Shown: positions 8,271-15,403 of the stretch, in pieces
How the letters are laid out: every line of letters starts with the position of its first letter
Position numbering within the stretch: the stretch's first letter is position 1
NCBI GenBank assembly: GCA_045594705.1
Contig: JAZNZB010000044.1
Coordinates: 1-28,707, forward strand
Direction of reading: 5' to 3'
Source of the DNA: SVQP01 sp045594705
GTDB lineage: Bacteria > Bacillota > Clostridia > Oscillospirales > CAG-272
Length of the DNA: 28,707 nt
The notes under the pieces: model-generated
The model's database searches: none
Told to the model about the DNA's origin: nothing
The model's input: only the letters and a program-made list of their open reading frames with translations
Translations under genes and position numbers: made by a program

Positions 8271-8309
8271 ATCGTTCTCCTCTCTTTCAGGCCTCTTTTT
8301 TGACAGTTT

Positions 8310-8336
8310 TTAGCACTCTTTCGACTTCAGTGCTAA
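8310..8336 (-). promoter_or_regulatory. CIRCE operator
   Basis: TTAGCACTC at 8310-8318, a 9-bp spacer, and CAGTGCTAA at 8328-8336. This matches the CIRCE consensus TTAGCACTC-N9-GAGTGCTAA with a single mismatch. It lies just past the predicted transcription start of hrcA, the expected place for HrcA repression. Confidence 0.95.
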
Positions 8337-8347
8337 CCGCTGACATA

Positions 8348-8376
8348 AATTTACCACGATTAAGGGGATTTGTCAA
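8348..8376 (-). promoter_or_regulatory. Sigma-A promoter of the hrcA operon
   Basis: On the minus strand: TTGACA (complement of 8371-8376), a 17-bp spacer and TAAATT (complement of 8348-8353). Transcription should start near 8341, immediately before the CIRCE site. Confidence 0.85.
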
Positions 8377-8414
8377 CCCCCTTTTGCCATTTTTCTTTGT
8401 TAATATTTTATGAA

Positions 8415-8443
8415 CACTGCTAATTCCGCGCCGAGAGTGCTAA
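8415..8443 (-). promoter_or_regulatory. Possible second HrcA half-sites upstream of the promoter
   Basis: On the minus strand TTAGCACTC (complement of 8435-8443) is followed by TTAGCAGTG (complement of 8415-8423). Both resemble CIRCE half-sites but stand in direct rather than inverted orientation, so a functional operator is doubtful. Confidence 0.35.
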
Positions 8444-8551
8444 AATTGAAAAAGTGAACTTCAACGTACTCCAACACGCATTAGTATTGAAAAATACGCA
8501 AAAAAATATTCCGCCTTGCCCGCAAGACGCAACAAAAAGAGCCTTCACATG

Positions 8552-8742
8552 GGACAATGTCATTAAGTTAAGGAATTGGCCCCCCGCCCCCGTCATCCTC
8601 GAGCAAGCATTCCCGTTTTTAAGATTCTTCGCTTCGCTCGATGAATGAATACCTCCGCTGCGCGGAGCTTAAACGGGAATGCGCCGCGAAGGATCTTGGG
8701 GGCGGGGGTATATTGTGATTTCTTAACTTAATGACATTGTCC
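8552..8742. mobile_element. MITE-like element with 21-bp perfect terminal inverted repeats
   Basis: The 21-bp ends 8552-8572 and 8722-8742 are perfect complements (starting GGACAATGTCATTAAG). Inside are further nested palindromes: GCATTCCCGTTT 8608-8619 with 8672-8683, CTCCGC 8654-8659 with GCGGAG 8663-8668, and C-rich/G-rich arms near 8581-8600 and 8690-8708. Total length 191 bp, no coding capacity, no obvious target-site duplication. A non-autonomous transposable or REP-type element fits best. Confidence 0.65.
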
Positions 8743-8830
8743 GATGGGGATGCGGAATTAGCAAAGAAATGAGGATGATTTATCCCCATTTCTGTTAGAA
8801 TGATAAAACCGACATATGCATATAAACAGT

Positions 8831-8936
8831 TGCAGGGGACGGCGCCCTCGACGTCCCGGGCAAGCACACAGAACTTATTGCATTGCGAAAAGATTTGTTC
8901 ATGTAGGGCGGGACGTCGAGGGCGCCGTCCCCTGCA
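8831..8936. repeat. Inverted-repeat element with 28-bp perfect arms
   Basis: 8831-8858 (TGCAGGGGACGGCGCCCTCG and eight more bases) is perfectly complementary to 8909-8936, with a 50-bp AT-richer centre. A degenerate single arm of the same family occurs at 22098-22125, so this is a dispersed repeat family of the genome. Confidence 0.75.
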
Positions 8937-8978
8937 AATATAAACCTGCGGGGTTGAATAAACCTTTCACAAAAAATA

Positions 8979-9007
8979 AAGGACTGCACCCGTAAGATAC
9001 AGTCCTT
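8979..9007 (-). terminator. Terminator of the SDR-AlkD-GNAT operon
   Basis: An 8-bp stem (AAGGACTG 8979-8986 with CAGTCCTT 9000-9007). On the minus strand it is followed by TATTTTTTG, about 50 bases beyond the stop of the GNAT gene. Confidence 0.75.
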
Positions 9008-9060
9008 GTTTTGTGCGTATTTCCCGCTAATTCATCAGCCTCATGTGAAGGCTCTTTTTC

Positions 9061-9513
9061 CTACATTCTATGAATATACATTCTGCTCGGCGTCTCTTCC
9101 CCGTCGCCCATGGCGTGGCAGTAAAACTCCCAGCCGTAGCGTTCGTAAAAGGACTCGTGGTCGGTCAGCAGATACAGCGTATCAATGCCAAGCGCGTGCA
9201 TATCGCGGCAAACAAAGTCCAAAAGCGCACCCGCAATGCCCTGCCCGCGGCAATCCGGCTCAGTATAGACCGCGCAAACGTTGGGGGTAAGGTCGGGGCG
9301 GTCGTGAAAATCGTTCTCGATCACGCCAAGTCCGCCCACAATTCTCTCGCCATCCATGGCTACGTACCAGGCGGGCACAGCATGCCCGGCAAGAGCCTCC
9401 TGCATGCTATCCAGGTAGGCCTCTTTGGGAATGCCCCATTTTTGGTGGAACCAAAGTGCCATCTGCTCCTTTGCTTCGGGTTTATCGATCAGTCTGATAA
9501 TAGAATAATTCAT
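9061..9513 (-). CDS. GNAT-family N-acetyltransferase
   Basis: A 150-residue single-domain acetyltransferase. The acetyl-CoA pyrophosphate loop RGQGIAGALLDF is motif A; the preceding strand VCAVYTEPDC and the late FYERYGWEF are also typical. The substrate cannot be predicted. AAAGGAG precedes the ATG, which lies 10 bases after the AlkD-like gene's stop codon, so they are co-transcribed. It is the last gene of the three-gene operon starting near 11100 and is followed by a terminator. Confidence 0.88.
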   Translation of the reverse strand: MNYSIIRLIDKPEAKEQMALWFHQKWGIPKEAYLDSMQEALAGHAVPAWYVAMDGERIVGGLGVIENDFHDRPDLTPNVCAVYTEPDCRGQGIAGALLDFVCRDMHALGIDTLYLLTDHESFYERYGWEFYCHAMGDGEETPSRMYIHRM

Positions 9514-9523
9514 AACGGCTCCT

Positions 9524-10198
9524 TTAGCGCAGCGTCCGCAAATATTCCTTTTGCCCGGACGTGATGCGAAAGCTCTCTGTTGCTTTTTGTATGGTTTTGT
9601 TGTGTACCCAAGCGGGCAAACGATGCTGCTCTACATATGGCAGCGCACTCTCCCACTGCTTGGCCAGCGCGGTGGCAAAATACCACGCGATCATCATGTT
9701 CACGTAATATTCCCCGCTCTGCACGGCTGCGACACGCGCAAGATGCGCGACGTCAAAATCCGCGTCCAAGAAATACAGCATGAGCAGCTCGATGCCAAAC
9801 CGCACGGTATAAGGATGCTCGCTTTGCAAGCATCTATCAATATATAACAAAAGGCGTTTTTTATCCTTGGTTATGATCTGCGGGCGCAGCGAATCGCATA
9901 CCGCCCAGTTGTCCACGTACGGCAAAAACGCATCCAACGCGGCGTAGCATTGGTCAGCGTCACGCATTTGCCCGATCAGAAAGGAATGCAGGTGGTTTTC
10001 CTCCAGATATACGTGCGGCAGCTTTTGCATAAATGCCTCTGCCTGCGCACTACCTGCCAACTCCTTGGCATACGCACGCAAAAGCGGCACTCGCACGCCG
10101 ATCACCTGTTCACGCGAGATCGTGGGCACCAGCTTGGCAGAAAAATCCCTGTAAGTGAGATCTTGCATGTCAATCAAGCGGTCGTAAATATAGGTCAT
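9524..10198 (-). CDS. AlkD-like DNA alkylation repair protein (HEAT-repeat fold)
   Basis: A 224-residue all-helical protein. Features of the AlkD/DNA alkylation repair family include IGVRVPLLRAYAKEL near the N-terminus, the central DNWAVCDSLRP motif, and YYVNMMIAWYFATALAKQ with WVHNKTIQKATES towards the C-terminus. Family members such as AlkD excise positively charged alkylated bases without flipping them out; whether this paralogue is catalytic is uncertain. The start at 10198 overlaps the stop of the upstream SDR gene as ATGA; an upstream in-frame ATG inside the SDR gene is less likely. Confidence 0.85.
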   Translation of the reverse strand: MTYIYDRLIDMQDLTYRDFSAKLVPTISREQVIGVRVPLLRAYAKELAGSAQAEAFMQKLPHVYLEENHLHSFLIGQMRDADQCYAALDAFLPYVDNWAVCDSLRPQIITKDKKRLLLYIDRCLQSEHPYTVRFGIELLMLYFLDADFDVAHLARVAAVQSGEYYVNMMIAWYFATALAKQWESALPYVEQHRLPAWVHNKTIQKATESFRITSGQKEYLRTLR

Positions 10199-11097
10199 TG
10201 CTCTGCCTCTTTCCCCAACTGCGCGCAAAGCTCGTCATAAATGCGCTCTGCCTGATCGCAGATATAGGCCTTCTCGCGCTGGTCGCAGGTGTGCAGCCTT
10301 GCCTTGCGCGGCAAGCCCCACACGTCAAAGATGCGCGGTCCGATCCATTCATCGGGTGCGGTGCTCTCAAACACACCGCGCAAGATGGACAGGCTGGCGC
10401 GGCGCGGCTTCATGAAAATGATCTTCATGGGGTACTTAATCAGCGCGTACAGCCATTTCGGGTAATGCGCGGTAATGCCGGTCACGGCAATTCCGGGGTG
10501 CGTGACGGCGACAGCAAGCCCTGCCTGCGCAGCCGCTGCGGGAGAAGCAAACATCAGATATCGCTTGGCGTTTCCGTACACAAGCGAGGCCTTTTTGCGC
10601 GTGCGGAAGTCCACGTCGTCGGGATCGGTCTTGGAGTAATTGTGCGCAATGCTGCCCACCAGTACCACTCTGCCGCCACGTGCGGCAAGCACGGGCGCAA
10701 GACGGCGCACAAGATAATAGGGTGCGGCAAAATTGATCTGAAACACGTTATCCAACCCCGACGAGGTGATAAAGCGCGGCACGGCATACGCGCCCGCGTT
10801 GCAGATCAGCATGTCGATGGCTTTATATCGCAAGATCTCGGCCGCTGCGTCCACAGACGCCATATCGGACAGATCCATAAGCACGTATCCCACCTTGCAA
10901 TCGGGATATTTGCGCCTCAGTCGGGAAATGAGCGCATTGACCTTTTCCCCGTTGCGGTCAAGCAGCACAAGCTGTGCGCCAAGCGCAACAAGACTTTCGC
11001 AAAGCGCGTTTCCAAGCCCTCCCGTCGAGCCGGAAACGGCAACTGTTTTGCCCGCAAGCGAGGTCGTATTCTTTTTGATCCAAGTCGCAACAGTCAT
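10195..11097 (-). CDS. Short-chain dehydrogenase/reductase (retinol dehydrogenase-like)
   Basis: A 300-residue classical SDR oxidoreductase. It has the nucleotide-binding motif SGSTGGLGNAL, the NAG motif (LICNAGAY), the active-site serine in VLVGSIAHN and the YGNAK (YxxxK) catalytic pair. The substrate is unknown; the sequence style (GYVLMDLSDMASV, HPGIAVTGIT) resembles retinol-dehydrogenase-like SDRs. The ATG at 11097 is chosen because AAAGGGGGCGAG precedes it and the promoter lies inside the longer alternative frame. First gene of an operon with AlkD-like and GNAT genes; the ATGA overlap with the next gene shows translational coupling. Confidence 0.9.
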   Translation of the reverse strand: MTVATWIKKNTTSLAGKTVAVSGSTGGLGNALCESLVALGAQLVLLDRNGEKVNALISRLRRKYPDCKVGYVLMDLSDMASVDAAAEILRYKAIDMLICNAGAYAVPRFITSSGLDNVFQINFAAPYYLVRRLAPVLAARGGRVVLVGSIAHNYSKTDPDDVDFRTRKKASLVYGNAKRYLMFASPAAAAQAGLAVAVTHPGIAVTGITAHYPKWLYALIKYPMKIIFMKPRRASLSILRGVFESTAPDEWIGPRIFDVWGLPRKARLHTCDQREKAYICDQAERIYDELCAQLGKEAEQ

Positions 11098-11122
11098 GCA
11101 CTCGCCCCCTTTCACTTCTTTC

Positions 11123-11150
11123 ATTATATCACAAATCCCGATTTTTTCAA
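11123..11150 (-). promoter_or_regulatory. Promoter of the SDR-AlkD-GNAT operon
   Basis: On the minus strand TTGAAA (complement of 11145-11150), a 16-bp spacer and a perfect TATAAT (complement of 11123-11128), ending 25 bases before the SDR start codon. Confidence 0.8.
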
Positions 11151-11291
11151 TACTCGCGAAAAGAAAATTCCCAACAGCACACAACGGCGACTTTAAAAAT
11201 TATTTTGATTTTTCAAAAAAATCGGACTATTTTCAAAAAATAGCGTCTATATGGATGAAGGGACAGTTGATTGCCGGCCAAAGCGCAATTC

Positions 11292-11320
11292 TTGACAGAT
11301 TTTTCCCGATATGATATAAT
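11292..11320 (+). promoter_or_regulatory. Perfect-consensus sigma-A promoter at the left edge of the orphan island
   Basis: TTGACA (11292-11297), a 17-bp spacer and TATAAT (11315-11320) match the consensus at every position, with TG at 11312-11313. No convincing gene follows for about 600 bases. It may drive the gene at 11932 through a long leader, or an unrecognised RNA. Confidence 0.75.
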
Positions 11321-11931
11321 GAAGAAAAGCGAACCGTGAATTTCGCAAAAAAAGCAAACAAATTTCAAAACGCGTTCGGGGATGCGTCTTGGCGGGGACG
11401 GAGCATTGTTACGCTGCGACACAACCGAACAAGACACAAAAACCGATACTGCGGTGTAACAAGGACCCGTCCCCCGTTACGCGCAACACGAAAAATCCAT
11501 TATAGATCAAAAGATCAAAAGAAAGAAATGTAACAGAGAACCGTCCCCTGTTACATGGATTATCGATCCGACAAATCAGCCGCCTGACCGGAATCAGCTT
11601 TGGCGTGGTGCGACGGATTTAGTTAAGGGTCGTGTCACAGTGGACAGTTCTCAGTAACGCTGCGCATCACAGAGAACCGTCCCCGGTAACACTCGATGAT
11701 AGCAAACCGATTGCTTATGATTACAACCAAATGTCAAGAGCAAACTACCATTCTCGCAAACAAACTCGGCAAAGCAAGTGTTACAGGGGACGGTTCTCCG
11801 TGACACCTGCGGTGTTGCCGAGAACTGTCCCCTGTGATGCGCGAAACAACAATTTTTTAAGCAAAATCAAACTGCACAGAGAACCGTCCCCTGTGCTCTT
11901 TACATGGCACATATAATGGAAGGCATATATT
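11321..11931. repeat. Repeat-dense gene-free region with GAGAACCGTCCCC-type palindromes
   Basis: No supported gene here. Core AGAGAACCGTCCCC occurs at 11534-11547 and 11671-11684, variants at 11463-11476, 11641-11653 and 11820-11833, and in reverse at 11785-11798. The 25-bp unit 11530-11554 (GTAACAG...CTGTTAC ends) recurs exactly at 14806-14830. A hairpin forms from 11784-11798 and 11820-11834 with one mismatch. Short in-frame stretches across the repeats look non-coding. Confidence 0.75.
11837..11898 (+). repeat. 62-bp cassette repeat, copy A (before the gene at 11932)
   Basis: Identical over all 62 bases to copy C at 13779-13840, and one mismatch away from copy B at 12651-12711. It begins ATGCGCGAAACAACAATT and ends in the palindromic CACAGAGAACCGTCCCCTGTG block. 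Each copy ends 34-49 bases before the start codon of a different orphan gene. Confidence 0.9.
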
Positions 11932-12609
11932 ATGGAAGACATATTGGTTCAAAAACACAAAGAAACGATGAGCATCCTTAATTATTGCAATAACATAGAC
12001 GAAAATCGAGATTTGCTCAAAATTTTCCAAGGATTGCACATTGACAAAAACGGGGTGCCTCATAATCAAGAGATGTTTGATCAATGGGCAAGTATTTCCC
12101 AACAGATGGAGGATAAAAGCATTCGGGACTTGACTGTCATCTTTCTTGAACAGATGCAGGAAAAGTATTTTCCCTTGCTCAAAAAAACCGTTTCTGTTGT
12201 GAAATCATTGCCCGATGAAGAAATCGCTCGACTGCAATCGGTTAAAGTGAATTATTGGAATCGCGCTGATATCAGGATTGAGCAAGATTACAAAGACATG
12301 TTCAAGATTTTGGATCACTGCTATTTTCAAACGCACAACGATGATCTCGGGGTACTTCTGGGCAGTTTATCCACTGGAGTATGGGCCGACGGTTTGCCGG
12401 CCGACCTGGCGGATTATGAGCTTTGGCTAAACAGTGTCGAGGCAATAAAGGATAACGATATCATCACCAAAATCATCGCCTTTCTGAATCAATTCGGCTT
12501 TTCATTCAAGACATACGACCTTGCGCCCACCATCTCCTTCGTACAATCATTGTCCGAGGAGCAAATCAAAAAAATAACGCAATCAAACAACGGTAAGTCG
12601 CAGGAATAG
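11932..12609 (+). CDS. Orphan protein with two internal repeats
   Basis: A 225-residue soluble protein I do not recognise. It appears to be a tandem duplication: residues about 13-102 align with 124-216, sharing the pattern ILxxC, then DLxxLLxxL, a Trp, F-L-[EN]-Q and finally VxSLxxEEIxxL (VVKSLPDEEIARL against FVQSLSEEQIKKI), with register offset 111-114 residues. Predicted mostly helical. GGAAGG precedes the ATG. Base composition is more AT-rich than the neighbouring housekeeping genes. The stop codon abuts the next repeat block. First gene of the repeat-separated orphan array. Confidence 0.75.
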   Translation: MEDILVQKHKETMSILNYCNNIDENRDLLKIFQGLHIDKNGVPHNQEMFDQWASISQQMEDKSIRDLTVIFLEQMQEKYFPLLKKTVSVVKSLPDEEIARLQSVKVNYWNRADIRIEQDYKDMFKILDHCYFQTHNDDLGVLLGSLSTGVWADGLPADLADYELWLNSVEAIKDNDIITKIIAFLNQFGFSFKTYDLAPTISFVQSLSEEQIKKITQSNNGKSQE

Positions 12610-12650
12610 TGTGAAAACCGGCTTCGCTAATATCGGGGGGGTAAGACCCC

Positions 12651-12711
12651 TGCGAGAAACAACAATTTTTTAAGCAAAATCAAACTGCACAGAGAACCGT
12701 CCCCTGTGCTC
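12651..12711 (+). repeat. Cassette repeat, copy B (before the gene at 12752)
   Basis: 61 bases matching copies A and C with one substitution (TGCGAGAAAC instead of TGCGCGAAAC). It is preceded by GTGAAAACCGGC directly after the stop codon at 12609; copy C is preceded by a similar GTGAAAACCAGC. Confidence 0.9.
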
Positions 12712-12751
12712 AAGTTTATAATAAGTAAAACTGATACAGTTAGGAGAAATG

Positions 12752-13657
12752 ATGAATACAGATTTGAACCGGCAAGCACTAAATGCTGTAGACCAATGCC
12801 GATGGCGTGATGCGCAAGAGTTGCTGTATAAATATGTTAGAAAAACCCCCTGTCACAAATCATACCACAATTTAGGCTACTATCTTTTGATAAACGGACG
12901 AATCAGCCCCAATGGTGCATACCGGAATGCTGATAAAGTAGCCGTGCGTTACTTAACAAAAGCAGCAGAATATGACACAACAGCTGCAAATCGTATTGCC
13001 TTGGCCATGGCTGTAGACATTCTTCAGGAAAAGCATTCCGGTGTATGCGATCCAACTGCCTATCGAACCGCCTTTCTGGCTATGCAAGAAGCACATGAAA
13101 TTGAACCATCATATGAATCCATGTATAATAAAATTCGCTACTTGTATTTGTCTGAACCCCAAAATGACACCATATTAAATGAGTTGCGAAGCCTTGTAGA
13201 TGTCTTTCCGTGTTACGAAAGCATTTGGTTTTTTTGTTGGTTGTTAATGGAACGTGGATTGGCCGATGAATGTCTACAATACATGGATATGTATCAAAGT
13301 GTTCTTTCCGAAGACGATATGGATCGTATGATACTATATTACAAATGCGGAGCATATGAAAAGTGCTCTGCTTTATATGAACCTTTACATGACAAATGGG
13401 TTTTTAGAGTGTCAGATGCAGCATTCATGGTAGACAGTCTAATAAAAACCGGAGATGTAGAGGCAGCATACGAGTGTGTTCAAAACTGTATATCATTCTA
13501 TTCAGAGTGTCCGAATTCACAAATAAAGTCTAAATGTAAATGCTTTAAGGATATGCTTTCCGATGATGTGACTCTATCTACTAAGAATAGATTAAAACTG
13601 ATCGAAAAGTATTCCGTAAAACCCAAAATTATACATCAAAATTGCTTTCTACTTTGA
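12752..13657 (+). CDS. TPR-like helical-repeat protein of unknown function
   Basis: A 301-residue protein made of helix pairs that resemble degenerate tetratricopeptide repeats (for example WRDAQELLYKYVRKTP, ADECLQYMDMYQSVL, AYECVQNCISFYSEC), probably a protein-interaction scaffold. No signal peptide. Cysteine content is high (about 15). Two adjacent ATGs exist (12749 and 12752); the second is preferred because it lies 5 bases after AGGAG, the first only 2. The gene is clearly AT-richer (about 32-43% GC in sampled lines) and uses different codons from flanking housekeeping genes, suggesting acquisition. Annotation as TPR is by pattern only. Confidence 0.75.
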   Translation: MNTDLNRQALNAVDQCRWRDAQELLYKYVRKTPCHKSYHNLGYYLLINGRISPNGAYRNADKVAVRYLTKAAEYDTTAANRIALAMAVDILQEKHSGVCDPTAYRTAFLAMQEAHEIEPSYESMYNKIRYLYLSEPQNDTILNELRSLVDVFPCYESIWFFCWLLMERGLADECLQYMDMYQSVLSEDDMDRMILYYKCGAYEKCSALYEPLHDKWVFRVSDAAFMVDSLIKTGDVEAAYECVQNCISFYSECPNSQIKSKCKCFKDMLSDDVTLSTKNRLKLIEKYSVKPKIIHQNCFLL

Positions 13658-13676
13658 TGAATCTGGGGCAAACAAT

Positions 13677-13840
13677 CTGATGCTGTTCCCTGTTCATTAC
13701 CCTACTCTAATAAATCTATGTAACAGGGGACGGTTAGCGTGAAAACCAGCCCCCGCAGAGTGACAAGATTGCGCAAAAATGCGCGAAACAACAATTTTTT
13801 AAGCAAAATCAAACTGCACAGAGAACCGTCCCCTGTGCTC
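13677..13840 (+). repeat. Stacked repeats including cassette repeat copy C
   Basis: In order: 13677-13719 (starting CTGATGCTGTTCCCTG) recurs with few changes at 15505-15547; a reverse core ACAGGGGACGGTT lies at 13723-13735; 13751-13779 recurs exactly at 15404-15432; and 13779-13840 is copy C, identical to copy A. A 15-bp tail (CCGTCCCCTGTGCTC) is tandemly duplicated at 13826-13840 and 13841-13855. Confidence 0.85.
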
Positions 13841-13888
13841 CCGTCCCCTGTGCTCCTACCTTATTCTCGCCACATTAGGAGGTGCCGC

Positions 13889-14707
13889 ATGCCCGATATA
13901 ACGTCCAAACGAATCTTATTATTGCTTGTATTACTGTTAACAGTAGTGTTGCATTCATGTATTGCGTGGGATCCTGTTTTTAGATATGATGGGAAACATG
14001 TGGATTGTGCTGCAACCGCAATTTACTCAATACCGGGCATATTTAGCTTAGCGAATGATGAATTATTAATCTTGGAAAAGGATTCGCATGGGCGAACCAT
14101 GTTCGCATACAAAGCAACCGGAAGTGCCTTGCTGGTTGAGCATTCGGATGCAGGTTATAACGGATATTTTTTGTTTGTGGTGATCATGCAGGCATCTGAT
14201 AGTGAAAATGTGTATTTTCTTCCGGAACAGAATTATATTGGAAAAACACTAATCGATGACGGAAACATAACCAATAAGTCTATTTTGACCAAGGAATATG
14301 TTGCTTCCCTCTTTTCCGAGAATGAACTATTAAGTTTGCAAAGCACAAATGAATGGGAACAACCGTTAAAATCTTTAGATATGTATACTTGCGCTCCCAT
14401 GGAACTTGAAAAACAGGATGACCATTATCCCCCCAAAAAACAAAGGCAACTTTCGGAATATATAGCTAATCCCCCATTGAAATACTGGCTATTTCGAAGA
14501 GATTGCGAGGGAAAGTATTCCTATTTTATTCATGTAATTAACGATTACGAAGAAGACGATAAAACAGAGTATACTTGGTATTTGGTAGTGTTGGATAAGG
14601 ACCAAAACCTATACAATGGTAGCACCTCGGTAATAAAACTGGATCAAAGCAAAGACTTAGCTGATCAGGTCAAAGCATTTTTGGCACAAAACAATTGGGT
14701 AAATTAG
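13889..14707 (+). CDS. Putative lipoprotein of unknown function
   Basis: A 272-residue protein. The start at 13889 is supported by AGGAGG eight bases upstream; the longer open frame runs through the repeats. The N-terminus MPDITSKRILLLL continues into a hydrophobic run ending LHSC at residue 24, an atypical but plausible lipobox, so it is probably exported and lipid-anchored. The rest is soluble, with many aromatic residues, and looks alpha/beta. No family recognised. Lies in the AT-rich orphan island directly after repeat copy C. Confidence 0.75.
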   Translation: MPDITSKRILLLLVLLLTVVLHSCIAWDPVFRYDGKHVDCAATAIYSIPGIFSLANDELLILEKDSHGRTMFAYKATGSALLVEHSDAGYNGYFLFVVIMQASDSENVYFLPEQNYIGKTLIDDGNITNKSILTKEYVASLFSENELLSLQSTNEWEQPLKSLDMYTCAPMELEKQDDHYPPKKQRQLSEYIANPPLKYWLFRRDCEGKYSYFIHVINDYEEDDKTEYTWYLVVLDKDQNLYNGSTSVIKLDQSKDLADQVKAFLAQNNWVN

Positions 14708-14713
14708 TCAATC

Positions 14714-14763
14714 CCCCGCCGCTTTGCGGCGGGGAGGGGCCGGACAAGCTGATGCTGTTCCCT
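14714..14763 (+). repeat. GC-rich hairpin plus 23-bp unit, first copy
   Basis: A perfect 9-bp hairpin (14714-14722 with 14726-14734, TTT loop) is followed by the 23-bp unit 14741-14763 (starting CGGACAAGCTGATGCTG). The same pair recurs at 15472-15494 and 15497-15519. Without a T-run it is not a classic terminator. Confidence 0.8.
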
Positions 14764-14805
14764 ACGCGCAACACATAATACCCTTATAATATAAGGAAAA
14801 ACCAT

Positions 14806-14830
14806 GTAACAGAGAACCGTCCCCTGTTAC
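14806..14830 (+). repeat. 25-bp palindromic repeat before the membrane-protein gene
   Basis: Exact copy of 11530-11554: GTAACAG and CTGTTAC ends around GAGAACCGTCCC. It lies 20 bases before the start codon at 14851, occupying the place that the 62-bp repeat takes before the other three orphan genes. Confidence 0.85.
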
Positions 14831-14850
14831 AGACGTGTTAGGAGGTAAAT

Positions 14851-15321
14851 ATGGATTTAGGCATTGAAATATATACAAAGTACAATTTGATCATACCATG
14901 CATAGCTGCAATTATCTTGACAGCTTTCATCGTAGCAGATGCCGTGTCGCTATATAGATTGCGAAAAATCAAGGGAACATCATCAAAGCAATACCATATT
15001 GCTTCTCTTGTAATTCTCGTTCTAATACTATGTGCTTCCACATATCCTTTGGGACGTGGAATGCATCTGGTTCATGAGAGAAAGCAGGATGCGATAACTG
15101 TTACATGCGAAGTTCTCAACGTAACGTTTATCTCTTACTCCCCGAGATATTATTACAATCACGAAGCAACTCGTGCGGTATGGATTCACACAACCGATCA
15201 AAAGTATTATATGGTTGATACAGGTGAAATCTCAATCGGTGATCATATTGAGATTACATATTTGCCAAATAGCCGCTATGTAATCGATTATAAGAGGGTT
15301 ATGCAAGAGGAAGATTCTTAG
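14851..15321 (+). CDS. Small two-helix membrane protein of unknown function
   Basis: A 156-residue protein with two predicted transmembrane helices (about residues 12-35, IIPCIAAIILTAFIVADAV, and 49-66, HIASLVILVLILCASTYPL). A C-terminal domain of about 85 residues follows that looks beta-rich (AITVTCEVLNVTFISY, KYYMVDTGEISIGDHIEITYL), perhaps an OB-like fold. AGGAGG precedes the ATG. No family recognised. Last gene of the orphan island; together with the lipoprotein it suggests an envelope-associated function for part of the array, but this is weak inference. Confidence 0.75.
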   Translation: MDLGIEIYTKYNLIIPCIAAIILTAFIVADAVSLYRLRKIKGTSSKQYHIASLVILVLILCASTYPLGRGMHLVHERKQDAITVTCEVLNVTFISYSPRYYYNHEATRAVWIHTTDQKYYMVDTGEISIGDHIEITYLPNSRYVIDYKRVMQEEDS

Positions 15322-15403
15322 GAAAATGACTTGAGCATTCTTCCATACGAAAGATCAGCATAAACTAACATCTCCAATACTTTTGTCACCTCCCTCAAAA
15401 CAT

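Larger units (their letters stand above)
8534..9059. repeat. 18-bp inverted repeat bracketing a 526-bp gene-free block
   Basis: Bases 8534-8551 (AAAAAGAGCCTTCACATG) are perfectly complementary to 9042-9059. Between them lie two further inverted-repeat elements (8552-8742 and 8831-8936), a terminator for the GNAT gene and no convincing gene. The arrangement suggests nested insertions or one large palindromic element. Confidence 0.7.

Noticed and set aside
11336..11533. GTG-started 65-codon basic ORF just after the perfect promoter
   Set aside because: It has no good ribosome binding site, runs through palindromic repeats, and its Arg/Lys/Thr-rich translation looks like translated repeat.
11632..11916. 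94-codon ORF across the repeats
   Set aside because: Composed almost entirely of repeat sequence shared with other intergenic spots; no ribosome binding site.
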